From the NCBI RefSeq assembly GCF_010015475.1, contig NZ_SSNI01000007.1, forward strand, positions 124,001 to 188,000: 64,000 nucleotides of DNA. The letters are read 5' to 3'. The notes beneath the pieces are model-generated. The model was not told where the DNA came from and did not search any database. It saw only the letters and a program-made list of their open reading frames with translations. A program made the translations under genes and the position numbers. This DNA is from Pontibacter pamirensis. GTDB lineage: Bacteria > Bacteroidota > Bacteroidia > Cytophagales > Hymenobacteraceae. This document shows positions 35,315 through 44,960 of the stretch, in pieces (within the stretch, counting starts at the first letter, position 1; every line of letters starts with the position of its first letter).

Positions 35315-36244
35315 ATGAAAGTAGACGTAACCGATTATCAAAAGATTCTGAACCAGATTCAGAGCGAGCTCTCTGAAGTAAAAGTTACCGGGAAGGTAGC
35401 GTCCTATATACCTGAACTGGCCAAGGTGCCGGCAGATAGGTTCGGGATGCACCTGTATAACCTGGAGGGCGAAAGCTTTTGCTTTGGCGACAGTGATGCG
35501 CGTTTTTCCACTCAAAGTATTTCCAAAGTACTCTCCCTGGCACTGGCCATGAAAACGATAGACGATGATTTGTGGAAGCGCGTTGGGGTGGAGCCATCCG
35601 GAGCTAAATTCAATTCGCTGTCGCTGCTGGAAGATAATTTCGGTATCCCCCGGAATCCTTTTATCAACGCCGGAGCGCTGGTGGTGGCCGATGTACTGGT
35701 TTCTAACTTTAGTAATCCGAAAACGGCCTTTCTTACCTTCCTGCACGAATTAACCGGCGACGATAGCATTGCATACGATGAGGTAGTGGCTGCCTCTGAA
35801 AAGTCGGAAGGGTACCGAAATTTTGCCATGGCCAATTACCTGAAGTCTTTCGGAAACTTAGAGAACGATGTAGAAGAAGTATTGGACTTTTACTTTCACC
35901 AGTGCTCCATCGCCATGTCCTGCAAGGAGCTGGCCCAGGCATTTATCGTGTTCGCCAACAAGGGGAAGCTACTGCATTCAGACCGGCAGTTTCTTACCGG
36001 GCAACAGGTAAAACGCATCAACGCGCTCATGCTCACCTGCGGCTTCTACGATGAAGCAGGCGAGTTCAGTTTTGAGGTAGGTTTACCCGGCAAAAGCGGC
36101 GTTGGCGGCGGTATTGTAGCCGTGCACCCCGGCCATTATGCCGTAGCTGTGTGGAGCCCGCCGCTAAATCCCAAAGGCAATTCCGAACTGGGTATGGCCG
36201 CCCTGGAAAGACTGACGACGCTAACAGGCTATTCCATTTTTTAG
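35315..36244 (+). CDS. glsA: Glutaminase A
   Basis: Hydrolyses L-glutamine to glutamate and ammonia; cytoplasmic serine-dependent enzyme with a beta-lactamase-like fold. 309 residues, normal for bacterial glutaminase. The catalytic S68-x-x-K71 lies in F-S-T-Q-S-I-S-K-V-L-S; further family motifs are N-P-F-I-N-A-G-A-L, E-G-Y-R-N-F-A-M-A-N-Y-L and G-L-P-G-K-S-G-V-G-G-G-I. Neighbours are unrelated. Composition returns to the GC-richer background here, marking the right edge of the AT-rich island at about 35.1-35.3 kb. Confidence 0.95.
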   Translation: MKVDVTDYQKILNQIQSELSEVKVTGKVASYIPELAKVPADRFGMHLYNLEGESFCFGDSDARFSTQSISKVLSLALAMKTIDDDLWKRVGVEPSGAKFNSLSLLEDNFGIPRNPFINAGALVVADVLVSNFSNPKTAFLTFLHELTGDDSIAYDEVVAASEKSEGYRNFAMANYLKSFGNLENDVEEVLDFYFHQCSIAMSCKELAQAFIVFANKGKLLHSDRQFLTGQQVKRINALMLTCGFYDEAGEFSFEVGLPGKSGVGGGIVAVHPGHYAVAVWSPPLNPKGNSELGMAALERLTTLTGYSIF

Positions 36245-36394
36245 CCCTTCTTCTGCCCCAACTGGCGCGAATTGCAAACGCGCACCAGCAAATTGGCTAA
36301 CTTCAGCGGGTTCTCCCCGTTTAATAAAGCTGTAGTAAAAAGGAGACCGTGTAAAGCATTACACCCTCCGTTAATCCTAAAAATAAACGAATTT

Positions 36395-36700
36395 ATGAAT
36401 TATACAGAGAATTTTGAAGGTATTAAGGTAGATGTACAGGCAGTAGACATATCTATATCAGATGACGTGCAACAGTTTATACGCGATTCCATTTCTAAGC
36501 TAAAGCGCCACGGCACGAAAATAGACTCGGTGGACGTATACTTAAAGGAAGAAACAAACCACGCTACTGACTCCAGAAAAGTAGGCATGCGTGTGGGTAT
36601 ACCCGGCAATGATGTTTTTGCAGAAGACAAAGGTGACAACTGGTATGAGTTACTGAAAAGCGTGGAAGAGAAGTTAAAAAAGCAACTCGATAAGCGCTAA
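36395..36700 (+). CDS. hpf: Ribosome hibernation-promoting factor / RaiA family protein
   Basis: 101 residues from the ATG at 36395 (M-N-Y-T-E-N-F-E-G-I-K-V-D-V-Q-A-V-D); the frame opens at 36272, but those 41 codons are not family-like. Short HPF/YfiA type: a single beta-alpha-beta-beta-beta-alpha domain (V-Q-Q-F-I-R-D-S-I-S-K-L-K-R-H…D-S-V-D-V-Y-L-K-E) that binds the 30S subunit and inactivates ribosomes in stationary phase or stress. The C-terminal dimerisation domain of long HPF is absent. A hairpin terminator follows. Confidence 0.85.
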   Translation: MNYTENFEGIKVDVQAVDISISDDVQQFIRDSISKLKRHGTKIDSVDVYLKEETNHATDSRKVGMRVGIPGNDVFAEDKGDNWYELLKSVEEKLKKQLDKR

Positions 36701-36724
36701 TCTGAAAAGAATATTCTAATAAAA

Positions 36725-36780
36725 GCATCCCGCTGCTGACCAGGAACTGACCTGCGCCGGCAGCGGGATGTTTTTGTTTT
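36725..36780 (+). terminator. Hairpin terminator after hpf
   Basis: CATCCCGCTGC pairs with GCAGCGGGATG across a loop of about 23 bases, followed by TTTTTGTTTT. Confidence 0.75.
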
Positions 36781-36926
36781 AATCTGCACTTCCAGTTGTA
36801 CAGTTGCTATAAAACTGTTGAAAGATTTATGTGGAGCCGTTGTTGGTGTTTCACCAACAACAAAACGCTATAGCTTGTGCCAAGCAACGGCAAAATATAG
36901 GTATTAGCCAAATTTAAAAATCCGAA

Positions 36927-38330
36927 CTACTGCGTCGCCGGGTTGCTTTTTAAGTCTTCCTGAAACTTCTGCAGTTGCTTGTCTATCTGCTTTTTGTCAC
37001 CTACTACCACCAGCGTCATGTCGCTTGGCCGGATGTATTTTGCGGTGGTTTCCTGCACCTGCTGTGGGGTAACGGCATGTATATTCTCGACCTGGTTTGT
37101 AAGGAAAGAGTCAGGCAGGTCGTGCAGGTCCAGGAAGTTAAGCTGACCGATAATGCCACCTGGTGTGGAATTGCGCAGCACAAAAAGGCCGGCTTCATAG
37201 TTCTTAATGCCTTGCAGCTCTTCTTCTGACGGTGGTTCTCTGCGGAGCCTGTTGATTTCATACATGATCTCCTTCAGGGAATTACCGGTATGCTCCGTGG
37301 TCACATCGGCCACCTGCGACCAGTCCCCCACCTTGTAACGTGTCGCGATACTACTGGAAGGAGAGTACGTGTAGCCTTTGTCTTCCCGGATGTTGCGGGT
37401 AATACGCGAGCCAAAAGAGCCGCCCAAAAGGGAGTTCGTGATGCGAAGGGGGATATAATCAGGATGCGAAGGGTCCACGACCGGCAAGCCTAAAACAATA
37501 GTGGACTGCGGCGCATCGGGGCGGTCAATCACAATCATGTCTGATTTTGCAACCGGGTCCGCAACGGGTATTTCGGGTTCCGGTCCTCTTTGCATCTGGC
37601 TGAGTGAGGAGGTAATAGCTTCCTGCATGGCACCGGCATCAAACTTTCCGGCCACATACACATCTGTGCGTGCAGCCCCAAACTGCTCCTTGTAAAAATT
37701 GCGCACCTCTTCCAGGGTGAAGGCATCAATCTCTTCGTCAGTAGGCAGGTCGCGGCCATAGGGATGGTTAGGATACAGCGCACCCCTGAACTTGCTCTGC
37801 GCTTGCGTACCCGGCTGTGCACGCGCCAGGTTCATCTGCCGCTTAAAGTCATTTTTTATACGCTCCAGCTCCGAATCCGGGAAAGCAGGCTGCTGCAGGA
37901 TGTCTGCCATCAACCGCACCAGTTCAGGCCCATACTCTGAAAGCGCATCACCATATATAAAAGTCTGGTTGGGCCCAATGCTGATACTTAAGGCACCTCC
38001 CATTCTGGCCACCTCTTCGGCAATTTGCTTCCCGTTGCGGGTGGCGGTCCCTTCCTCCATCAGCTTGCCTACAATATCTGCAAGGCCGTTTTCATTCTCA
38101 TCTTCGTGTACGTTGCCTGCCTCTACCACCATATTTACCGTTACCTTGGGTATGTCACCAAAAGGAACCAGCGTAGCCGATACGCCATTGGGTAAGGTGA
38201 ACTCCTGCTTTTCCGGCAAGGTAAAGTTGCGCGGAGCTCCTCCCTCCGGCGGTGTCTGTTTTTGTGCTGTGGCAGTGGTGGTACTGCATGCCACCAGCAC
38301 AGCTATAGCGAAAGAAAGTAATTTATTCAT
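36927..38330 (-). CDS. M16 family peptidase-like protein, non-catalytic partner
   Basis: 467 residues, exported (signal peptide ending T-A-T-A-Q-K). Two M16 (pitrilysin/insulinase) domains are visible, but the zinc motif H-x-x-E-H is absent: the corresponding segment is N-G-L-A-D-I-V-G-K-L-M-E-E-G-T. Its R-x-x-Y-like second-subunit pattern (D-K-G-Y-T-Y-S-P-S-S) is present. In this family an active and an inactive subunit are encoded together and form a heterodimer; the active partner is the adjacent gene at 38343-39809, 12 bases upstream. Periplasmic peptide degradation is inferred. Confidence 0.9.
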   Translation of the reverse strand: MNKLLSFAIAVLVACSTTTATAQKQTPPEGGAPRNFTLPEKQEFTLPNGVSATLVPFGDIPKVTVNMVVEAGNVHEDENENGLADIVGKLMEEGTATRNGKQIAEEVARMGGALSISIGPNQTFIYGDALSEYGPELVRLMADILQQPAFPDSELERIKNDFKRQMNLARAQPGTQAQSKFRGALYPNHPYGRDLPTDEEIDAFTLEEVRNFYKEQFGAARTDVYVAGKFDAGAMQEAITSSLSQMQRGPEPEIPVADPVAKSDMIVIDRPDAPQSTIVLGLPVVDPSHPDYIPLRITNSLLGGSFGSRITRNIREDKGYTYSPSSSIATRYKVGDWSQVADVTTEHTGNSLKEIMYEINRLRREPPSEEELQGIKNYEAGLFVLRNSTPGGIIGQLNFLDLHDLPDSFLTNQVENIHAVTPQQVQETTAKYIRPSDMTLVVVGDKKQIDKQLQKFQEDLKSNPATQ

Positions 38331-38342
38331 AGTCTGATACCT

Positions 38343-39809
38343 TTAACTCTGTGCCTGTGGATTAACAATTAAAACGGTTCGGTTGGTTGGGCGGAGATAC
38401 TCCTGCAGTGTTCGCTGCATGATCTCCGGCGTTACCTTCCTGAACTCCGCCTCCAGCTCGTTTATGCGTTCCGGATCATCATCGAACAGCGCAAAAGTTG
38501 CCAGTAGGTCCGCTTTCCCGAAACCATACATGCCGCCCATCTGGTCATAGAGCGAGGAGCGCATTTTTACGATAGCCAAATCCAGCTCCTCCTGGCTGAC
38601 GCCGTTCTCCTGCAGCCGCTGTATTTCCTGGTCCAGCACACTGACGATGGAGTCTGCTGCCACGTTTTCATCATGTATCAGGCTGCCCATCCAAAGCATC
38701 GGTCCGTTATAGTTAAACATGTTCCCCAGAAAGGCATTGATGCCGCCATCTACGGAGCCTGCGTAGCCACGCTCCTGCACCAGCGCCTGGTACAGGCGGC
38801 TGTCGTTGCCCTGCAACAGGATCTGATCCAGCAGGCCCATGGCATAATACTCCGGCGTGTTCTTTTCCGGCATATGGTACGCAAAAGCCAGGGCCGGGCG
38901 GTTCGCCAGCTTATCGTCTTTTGTAAAGCGCTGCTCTTCTTCCTGCCGTGGCTCTTCCAGGTTGGGTATAGGGGGCACCTCGGCCGACTCTATATCTCCG
39001 AAATACTGCTGAACCCAGCTTTTCGCCTGTTGCGTATCAAAATCGCCTACCACTACCACTACGGCATTATTAGGAGCATAATACGTGTCGAAGAAGGATT
39101 TCACATCCTCCAAACTGGCTGCATCCAGGTCTTCCAGGTCGCCGTAAAAGTTGTGGGCATTATACCAGTTCTTGTTGGCGTACTGGGGCATATCGAGCCA
39201 GGGAAAGCCGCCGTAAGGTTGGTTCAGCACGTTTACCTTCACCTCGTTTTTCACCACGCCCTGTTGGTTGACCAGGTTCTCCTGCGTGATATTGAGTCCC
39301 CTCATCCGGTCTGCTTCTGCCCAGAGCATGGTCTCCAGTTTATGCGCCGGCACAATTTCAAAATAGTTTGTGAAGTCAAACCGGGTGCTGCCATTCAGCA
39401 CACCTCCGTTTTTCTGCACCAGCTGTATAAACTCCATCTTGCCCAGGTTATCAGATCCCTGGAACATCATGTGCTCAAATAAGTGAGCAAAGCCGGTGCG
39501 GTCCTTTGGCTCTACCCGGAAGCCAATGTTGTAGTAAACAGCCACCGTTACAATAGGCGCTGTTTTGTCAGGCGACAAGACTACTTTTAACCCATTGTCC
39601 AGCTTGTAGTATTCTACAGGCACTTCAAAACCCGTAACGGCATTATCTGAAGCTGTAGCAGGCGCAGGCGTTTCAGAAGTAGCAGTGGCAGTATCGGTGT
39701 TGGATACCGTTGGGGTTGTTCCCTGGCTACAGGAGGCAAGCGCCGCCCCCAGCACCAGCGAAAACAAGGAATACCGTAGCGTTTGCAGGTGAAACATGTT
39801 TAAAACCAT
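38343..39809 (-). CDS. M16 family zinc metallopeptidase, lipoprotein, catalytic partner
   Basis: About 488 residues; a lipoprotein signal ends L-G-A-A-L-A-S-C, so it is membrane-anchored in the periplasm. The zinc motif H109-L-F-E112-H113 is intact in G-F-A-H-L-F-E-H-M-M-F-Q-G, and a downstream glutamate (V-V-K-N-E-V-K-V-N) completes the site. The start was placed at ATG 39809; ATG 39797 is also possible, and a GTG at 39833 is less likely. It forms a two-gene operon with the inactive M16 gene at 36927-38330. Confidence 0.9.
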   Translation of the reverse strand: MVLNMFHLQTLRYSLFSLVLGAALASCSQGTTPTVSNTDTATATSETPAPATASDNAVTGFEVPVEYYKLDNGLKVVLSPDKTAPIVTVAVYYNIGFRVEPKDRTGFAHLFEHMMFQGSDNLGKMEFIQLVQKNGGVLNGSTRFDFTNYFEIVPAHKLETMLWAEADRMRGLNITQENLVNQQGVVKNEVKVNVLNQPYGGFPWLDMPQYANKNWYNAHNFYGDLEDLDAASLEDVKSFFDTYYAPNNAVVVVVGDFDTQQAKSWVQQYFGDIESAEVPPIPNLEEPRQEEEQRFTKDDKLANRPALAFAYHMPEKNTPEYYAMGLLDQILLQGNDSRLYQALVQERGYAGSVDGGINAFLGNMFNYNGPMLWMGSLIHDENVAADSIVSVLDQEIQRLQENGVSQEELDLAIVKMRSSLYDQMGGMYGFGKADLLATFALFDDDPERINELEAEFRKVTPEIMQRTLQEYLRPTNRTVLIVNPQAQS

Positions 39810-39833
39810 AGAAAACTTGATTAAGGTTAGCAC

Positions 39834-40209
39834 TTTGATTCCTATTGATACACAGCCTTATACGATGGAATTAGATATTAACATAAATAATACCATAGAA
39901 TTAATTCAAATAGTATTAGTTGCACTTAATTGAACTGAATCAGACTGTACCTACCCTCACCCCCTCCAAGGTTATTACCCGGACACACGGTTCTCACGCA
40001 TCAGGTTATTTACCCGGAGCACAAAGGAGGTAGATTTTCAACCTGCGCGGGTTTGAAAATTCTTAAAAGACGAGGCTGGCAGGCAGAAGCCGCCGGCACT
40101 ACCTCAGGCGCATTTCCCACACCTGCTTCACCCTGTAGGATTATCCGTATACAGCTTAGCCGCAGCTGATACAGCTGTGACGGATTACATCTTGACTGGA
40201 TGATGTAAC
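39834..40209. other. Intergenic region, nothing supported
   Basis: About 376 bases between divergent genes. AT-rich on the side of the M16 operon (likely its promoter) and GC-richer towards 40210. No open frame or hairpin of note was seen. Confidence 0.55.
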
Positions 40210-40995
40210 ATGGATACACCAAAAGAAATCATGTATAACCAGAACAGTATTGTTATTGTCACTATCCTGTTTTTCCTGATCCTGCTGGCGCATGAAGCAG
40301 GTTACCGGTTGGGCCACTATTACCAGAGCAAAACGGATAGGGATGTAAAAACGCAGACCAATACCATACAGGCGGGTACCCTGGGTTTGTTAGCGCTTAT
40401 ACTTGGCTTTACCTTTAACATGTCGCTGCAACGTTACAACAACAGGAGCCAGTCCGTTATACACGAGGCAAACGCCATCGGCACTACCCTGCTCAGAACC
40501 CAGCTCCTGCCACAGCCCTATGATACCGTGACCCATGCCCTGCTACAGCGCTACATTAACCTGCGCCTGGATGTGAGCAACACAGATGATGTCTCGGTTA
40601 TAGAGAAACCACACCTGGATGATGAGACAAAGAAACTTCAAGGCGACATCTGGATAAACGCAGTAAAGGCGGCGCGCATTGATCCGCGGCCCGTGACCAC
40701 AGGCTTTTTTATCACCTCGCTGAACAACATGATTGATGCGCAGGGGGAGCGTAACGCCATGCTCCAGTTGCATGTGCCGGAGGTGATTCTGTTTCTGCTG
40801 TTTATCGTTTTTATCATGTCCGGGGCCTTGATGGGCTATGGCAGCGGCCTGGGAAGAAGAAGAACCTTTATCCCTGCCATGATGATGACGTTCCTGATTT
40901 GCCTGGTGGTCTTCATCATCATCGACCTCGACAGGCCCAAAAGAGGCATTATCAAAATAAACCAAAACATCATGTTCCAGCTGAAGAATGATTGA
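40210..40995 (+). CDS. DUF4239 (bestrophin-like) membrane protein
   Basis: 261 residues: one N-terminal helix (I-V-I-V-T-I-L-F-F-L-I-L-L-A), a second with T-L-G-L-L-A-L-I-L-G-F-T-F-N-M-S-L, a soluble middle part, and two C-terminal helices (V-I-L-F-L-L-F-I-V-F-I-M-S-G-A-L-M-G-Y and M-M-T-F-L-I-C-L-V-V-F-I-I-I-D-L-D-R-P). The G-F-T-F-N-M-S segment followed by the R-Y-x-N-R family pattern is typical of DUF4239, distantly related to bestrophin channels. Function unknown. An internal ATG 7 codons in is an alternative start. It stands alone, ending in a shared terminator. Confidence 0.82.
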   Translation: MDTPKEIMYNQNSIVIVTILFFLILLAHEAGYRLGHYYQSKTDRDVKTQTNTIQAGTLGLLALILGFTFNMSLQRYNNRSQSVIHEANAIGTTLLRTQLLPQPYDTVTHALLQRYINLRLDVSNTDDVSVIEKPHLDDETKKLQGDIWINAVKAARIDPRPVTTGFFITSLNNMIDAQGERNAMLQLHVPEVILFLLFIVFIMSGALMGYGSGLGRRRTFIPAMMMTFLICLVVFIIIDLDRPKRGIIKINQNIMFQLKND

Positions 40996-41069
40996 AGGGC
41001 GTAGCGCTATATTATCTATCGTTGCCGCGGCTAAGCGTGAGTTGAAGGCGCTTACAAACACTCTTCTGG

Positions 41070-41113
41070 TAAATAAAACAGCCGCTGCTTAAAGGCAACG
41101 GCTGTTTTATTTA
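41070..41113. terminator. Bidirectional hairpin terminator
   Basis: TAAATAAAACAGCCG and CGGCTGTTTTATTTA form a perfect 15-bp stem with A/T runs on both sides, between two convergent genes. Confidence 0.88.
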
Positions 41114-41125
41114 AACCATCAGGTA

Positions 41126-41776
41126 TTAATAGTATCTATCCTGCAGATAGCTTCTTCTATTTGAATTGAGCCTGCTGTCTCCGGAGTTGCGCCGGTCACT
41201 GCCAAACCTGCTCTTTCTTTCGTCGTCGTCTGTTTGATTGCTGTCGCCACCGAAGTTTCGACCTTCGTAGCGGGAGTTTCTGTTGTAGTCTCCTGCCCCG
41301 AAATAATCGTCCCGGTCATTCCCTGCCCTTCCGTAGTCACTCGTATCGTACGTGCCATAATGGTCAGAGCGCCTGTTGCTGTAGTCCCGGCTTCTGTCCC
41401 GGTCTCCCCTGTACCCGTCCTGGTCTTCTCTGAAATCATTCGGGTTGTTGCTGTATCTGTCGCGGTTGAAATTACCGATGTCATTCCGGCTTCGGCCCTG
41501 GTCACTCCACTGGCTACCGGAATAGTCTCCGTAGCCGCGGCCTTGTCCCCTGCGTCTCTCGTAGGAATCTCCCATATTGCCTTCGTGGTATGTGTGATCC
41601 ATCCGGTACCCGTTGTCGCCCTGACGGCCTCTATGGCGCTGATAATCCTGCTCGAAGGTATCTGTTAAGTTCTTGGCGCTGTGGTAATGTCCATCATTCC
41701 TGTCGTAGTCTTTGTACCCGCTGTAATCATGTCCGTAGTCGTCGCGATCATAGCGGTTTCTGTCTCGTCTGTCCAT
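41126..41776 (-). CDS. Low-complexity, R/D/Y/G/N-rich protein, probably disordered
   Basis: 216 residues, mostly R, D, Y, G, N and S (M-D-R-R-D-R-N-R-Y-D-R-D-D-Y-G-H-D-Y at the start, R-R-S-Y-L-Q-D-R-Y-Y at the end). No hydrophobic core, signal peptide or known domain; likely intrinsically disordered, with many R/Y pairs of the kind that can drive condensate formation or nucleic-acid binding. This frame was chosen over an overlapping T- and A-rich frame (41119-41505) because it is longer, ends properly next to the terminator and starts at a normal ATG. Function unknown. Confidence 0.65.
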   Translation of the reverse strand: MDRRDRNRYDRDDYGHDYSGYKDYDRNDGHYHSAKNLTDTFEQDYQRHRGRQGDNGYRMDHTYHEGNMGDSYERRRGQGRGYGDYSGSQWSDQGRSRNDIGNFNRDRYSNNPNDFREDQDGYRGDRDRSRDYSNRRSDHYGTYDTSDYGRAGNDRDDYFGAGDYNRNSRYEGRNFGGDSNQTDDDERKSRFGSDRRNSGDSRLNSNRRSYLQDRYY

Positions 41777-41895
41777 AGTTTTTCATTCGGTTTTGTTACA
41801 AAATGCTTTCCTATATAAACGATTACCCACATTTCCGGTTTTACTACTTACAACCAGCTTCCCCCGCTGGCACTGATATAAAACTGGCCAGAAAT

Positions 41896-43644
41896 TTAAA
41901 TTCGCGCCTGGTAAGTATACAACTCATAGTACCTGCCCTTCTTTTCCAGAAGCGCCTCGTGCATGCCTTGCTCTGCTATGCGTCCCTGTTCTATCACCAG
42001 TATCTGGTCGGCCTGGCGGATGGTGCTGAGGCGGTGGGCTATCACGAAGGTGGTGCGCCCCTGCATCAGCGTTTTCAGGCTGGCCTGTATCAGGCTCTCG
42101 CTCTCCGTATCCAGGTTAGAGGTCGCCTCATCCAAGATCAGCACACGCGGGTCGGCCAGCACGGCCCTGGCAATGGCGATGCGCTGCCTCTGGCCACCCG
42201 ACAGCTTGACTCCGCGCTCCCCAATCAAGGTGTTTAGCCCATCCTCAAAACGGTCTGTGAACTCCTGCACATGGGCTGCTTTCACGGCTTGCATCAGCTG
42301 CTCTTCTGTGGCATGCGGGCGGGGGAAAAGGATGTTGTCTCTGATAGTACCTTCAAACAGGAAGTCGTCCTGCAGCACCACCCCCAGCTGGCTTCTGTAG
42401 CTCTGAAGGCTTATCGCTTGCAGATCGTGGCCATCTACTGTAATGGTGCCGCTATCCGGGTTCAGGAAAGAGGCGGCCAGTCCGGCAATGGTGGTTTTTC
42501 CTGAGCCGGATGTACCTACCAAAGCGGTGACCGAACCGGCAGGAGCTTTAAAGCTGATGCCTTTCACCACATCTTTCCCTGTTTCATAGGCAAAAGACAC
42601 TTTGTCAAAAATGATATTGCCATGAATATGCTCCAGCTCCAGCGTCCTTTTTCCGTCCTCGCTTTCCAGCGGCGTATTCAGAATTTCTTCGGTACGGTCG
42701 AGCCCGGCAAAGGCTTCTGTAAATTGGCTCCCGATGTTGCTCATCTGCACGATAGGCGCAATCATAAAGCCCAGGTAAAGGGTAAAGGCAAGAAAATCCC
42801 CGAAAGTAAGATCCCCGTTCATGATCAGGTAACCGCCTATCCCCATAATTCCTGCTGAAGCAAGACCCAGCAACAAAGTAGCCGCACTGGTAACAAAACT
42901 GGTGGTAACCAGGCTTTCCTTCACATTCAGGAAAAGCCGGGTGACGCCAGCCTCAAATATTTTAATCTCCTGCGCCTCCGCATTAAAGCCTTTTATAACC
43001 CGCACGCCGCCCAACGTCTCAGTCAGTCTGCCCGTTACCTCGGCATTAATCACACCGCGATCTCTAAAAATCGGCCTTATTTTTCCGAAAGCTTTCAGGG
43101 AGATGACACCAAAAACTGCGACCGGAATCAAAACAAAACCCGTCATCAGCGGACTGATCACGATGAGCAGGACCAGGCAGATAAGAGAGGTAAGCACCCC
43201 GCCTATCATTTGAGCAAATCCTGTCCCAACGAGGTTTCTCACCCCTTCCACATCCGTCATAATCCGTGAAACCAGCTCCCCGGTTTTTGAATTATCGAAG
43301 AAACGGATAGGAAGCTGGATAATATGCCGCTGCACCTTCGCCCTTAGCTGCGAGATAAGGTGCTGTGCTTCTACGCTCAGTATTTGTGTCAGGGCAAAGG
43401 ACGTGACGGACTGAATAACAATAGCTACCGCCACTGCCAGTATCAACCACTTCAGTAGGGTCATGTCTCCGTTCGGGATAACATCATCGATCAGGTACTT
43501 GCTGGCGCCCGGCAAAACCAAGCCTGCCAGGCGGCTTATGACGATCAGGACCAGCCCGATGGAAAGATACTTTCTCCTGGGCCATATAATGGTTTTGAAA
43601 ACCTGGCCTACCGTTACGTTTTTAAGTTTTTTTGATGGCGACAT
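41896..43644 (-). CDS. ABC transporter, fused permease and ATPase (MsbA/exporter type)
   Basis: 582 residues from ATG 43644 (M-S-P-S-K-K-L-K-N-V); the frame runs up to 43803 but the added residues are not family-like. Six transmembrane helices (about 20-310) are followed by an ATPase domain: Walker A G-T-S-G-S-G-K-T-T, Q-loop V-V-L-Q-D-D, signature L-S-G-G-Q-R-Q-R-I-A-I-A-R-A, Walker B V-L-I-L-D-E-A-T-S-N-L-D and H-loop I-A-H-R-L-S-T. Works as a homodimer or heterodimer; the substrate (lipid, drug or peptide) cannot be deduced. No partner half-transporter lies nearby. Confidence 0.92.
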   Translation of the reverse strand: MSPSKKLKNVTVGQVFKTIIWPRRKYLSIGLVLIVISRLAGLVLPGASKYLIDDVIPNGDMTLLKWLILAVAVAIVIQSVTSFALTQILSVEAQHLISQLRAKVQRHIIQLPIRFFDNSKTGELVSRIMTDVEGVRNLVGTGFAQMIGGVLTSLICLVLLIVISPLMTGFVLIPVAVFGVISLKAFGKIRPIFRDRGVINAEVTGRLTETLGGVRVIKGFNAEAQEIKIFEAGVTRLFLNVKESLVTTSFVTSAATLLLGLASAGIMGIGGYLIMNGDLTFGDFLAFTLYLGFMIAPIVQMSNIGSQFTEAFAGLDRTEEILNTPLESEDGKRTLELEHIHGNIIFDKVSFAYETGKDVVKGISFKAPAGSVTALVGTSGSGKTTIAGLAASFLNPDSGTITVDGHDLQAISLQSYRSQLGVVLQDDFLFEGTIRDNILFPRPHATEEQLMQAVKAAHVQEFTDRFEDGLNTLIGERGVKLSGGQRQRIAIARAVLADPRVLILDEATSNLDTESESLIQASLKTLMQGRTTFVIAHRLSTIRQADQILVIEQGRIAEQGMHEALLEKKGRYYELYTYQARI

Positions 43645-43893
43645 GTATAAAGAAAAGACAACGATTATAACCGCTGAGACACAAATTTGTTTGCCTCCCT
43701 TAGAGCACTTGCCCCGAAGTATTTCAGCACGGAAGGGAGAGGGTTTAGCTTTGGTGTAAGGGCTCTTATAATTCGGGTAATTTACTACAATTATTTTCTC
43801 CACACATGAAAGTTGTTCCTGCAGGCAGCGGCGCTGGTGAGAATTGGCAGTTCATGCCTGTCCCCTCCACGCAGCTTACCACTTAAGCCCAAC

Positions 43894-43934
43894 AAAAAAA
43901 GCCCTGGCCAGCGATGCTGATCAGGGCTTTTTCA
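43894..43934 (-). terminator. Terminator downstream of the universal stress protein gene
   Basis: AAAAAGCCCTG and CAGGGCTTTTT form an 11-bp stem. On the minus strand the stem is followed by a T-run, fitting the end of the gene that stops at 43976. Confidence 0.85.
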
Positions 43935-43975
43935 TAATGTATTGCCCAGTGCTCATGCCTGCACAGGCAGTTTTG

Positions 43976-44836
43976 TTAAGCTCTACCTGTTTCTGACTTG
44001 GTTTGCTTTCGCAGATTGAGCAGGTTACCGTTTTCCGGCAGCGCCAGCATCGGGAGCTTCAGGTTCTGGAGCAACTTGGAAGTAACGCTGCTGTGGAACA
44101 GCTTATCCCAGAACTCCCTGTGCAGAACAGTAAAGGCAAGCAGGCTGGCCTTGTTTTCCCGTACATAGTTCGTAATTCCTTCGGCTATATCTTTGTTCTG
44201 GAGCTCCACAAAGTTAAGCTCAGCATCCGGAAACTGCCTCACCAGGCTTTCCTTGATGTATTCATCGTCTATATAATCTGGCTGACTTTCGCTCTTAACA
44301 TGCAGGAAGGTTAACGAAGCATTCATCAGTTCCTTCAGCTGTAACAGCTGCATGGCAGTTACCTGGTCTCCATTCTCGAAGTCTGCTGCGTACACAATGT
44401 TTTGTATGTCCCCTATAGTGGCCCCCTCAGGTATTGCCAGCACCGGGCACAGGCCAAGTTTTGCGATAGCCTCTGTGGTAGTGCCGAAAACCTTCTCTTT
44501 GAAGTTCTTGGCGCCACCTGTCCCCATTACGACCAGTGTCACCGCAAACTCTTCTATTGCGTTATTGATCTCTCCTACTGCGTCTCCTTCTCTGATGATA
44601 GCCTGAACAGGAACCTGCCTGGTATCCATGTTTGCCAGAAGTGAATCTAATTTCTGTTGCGCCACTGTTTTGCTTTCAAGCGGTTTGCCGCTGTTAAAGC
44701 CGGGCACTATTGATTTCTTTTCAAAACTGTGCATCACCACGACCTCGGTATCTGATTGTGCAGCCAGGTCAACGGCATAATGCAGGGCACGGAGAGAGTT
44801 TTCAGAGAAATCAACTGGAACAAGTAGCGTATTCAT
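43976..44836 (-). CDS. Universal stress protein, tandem UspA domains
   Basis: 286 residues with two UspA folds (about 1-140 and 145-270). The first opens M-N-T-L-L-V-P-V-D-F-S-E-N-S and has the ATP-binding G-T-G-G-A-K-N…V-F-G-T-T-T-E-A-I signature (G-x2-G-x9-G-S/T type); the second is degenerate, without a clear nucleotide loop. Cytoplasmic stress-response protein. Single-gene unit with a terminator downstream; AT-rich upstream sequence. Confidence 0.92.
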   Translation of the reverse strand: MNTLLVPVDFSENSLRALHYAVDLAAQSDTEVVVMHSFEKKSIVPGFNSGKPLESKTVAQQKLDSLLANMDTRQVPVQAIIREGDAVGEINNAIEEFAVTLVVMGTGGAKNFKEKVFGTTTEAIAKLGLCPVLAIPEGATIGDIQNIVYAADFENGDQVTAMQLLQLKELMNASLTFLHVKSESQPDYIDDEYIKESLVRQFPDAELNFVELQNKDIAEGITNYVRENKASLLAFTVLHREFWDKLFHSSVTSKLLQNLKLPMLALPENGNLLNLRKQTKSETGRA

Positions 44837-44960
44837 ATTTATATCGGTTTAGTGTGAAAACAATTAGGTTAATATTTTTTATCGTTTAATTACATTAACG
44901 AAAGTACATGACTTACTGTTTGTTGTAAATCAAAAATATCATCTCCTATATTGATATTCG

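Noticed and set aside
41119..41505. 128-residue T/A-rich frame on the minus strand
   Set aside because: It overlaps the 216-residue R/D/Y-rich gene in another frame, and its repetitive composition is a shadow of the main frame's codon pattern.
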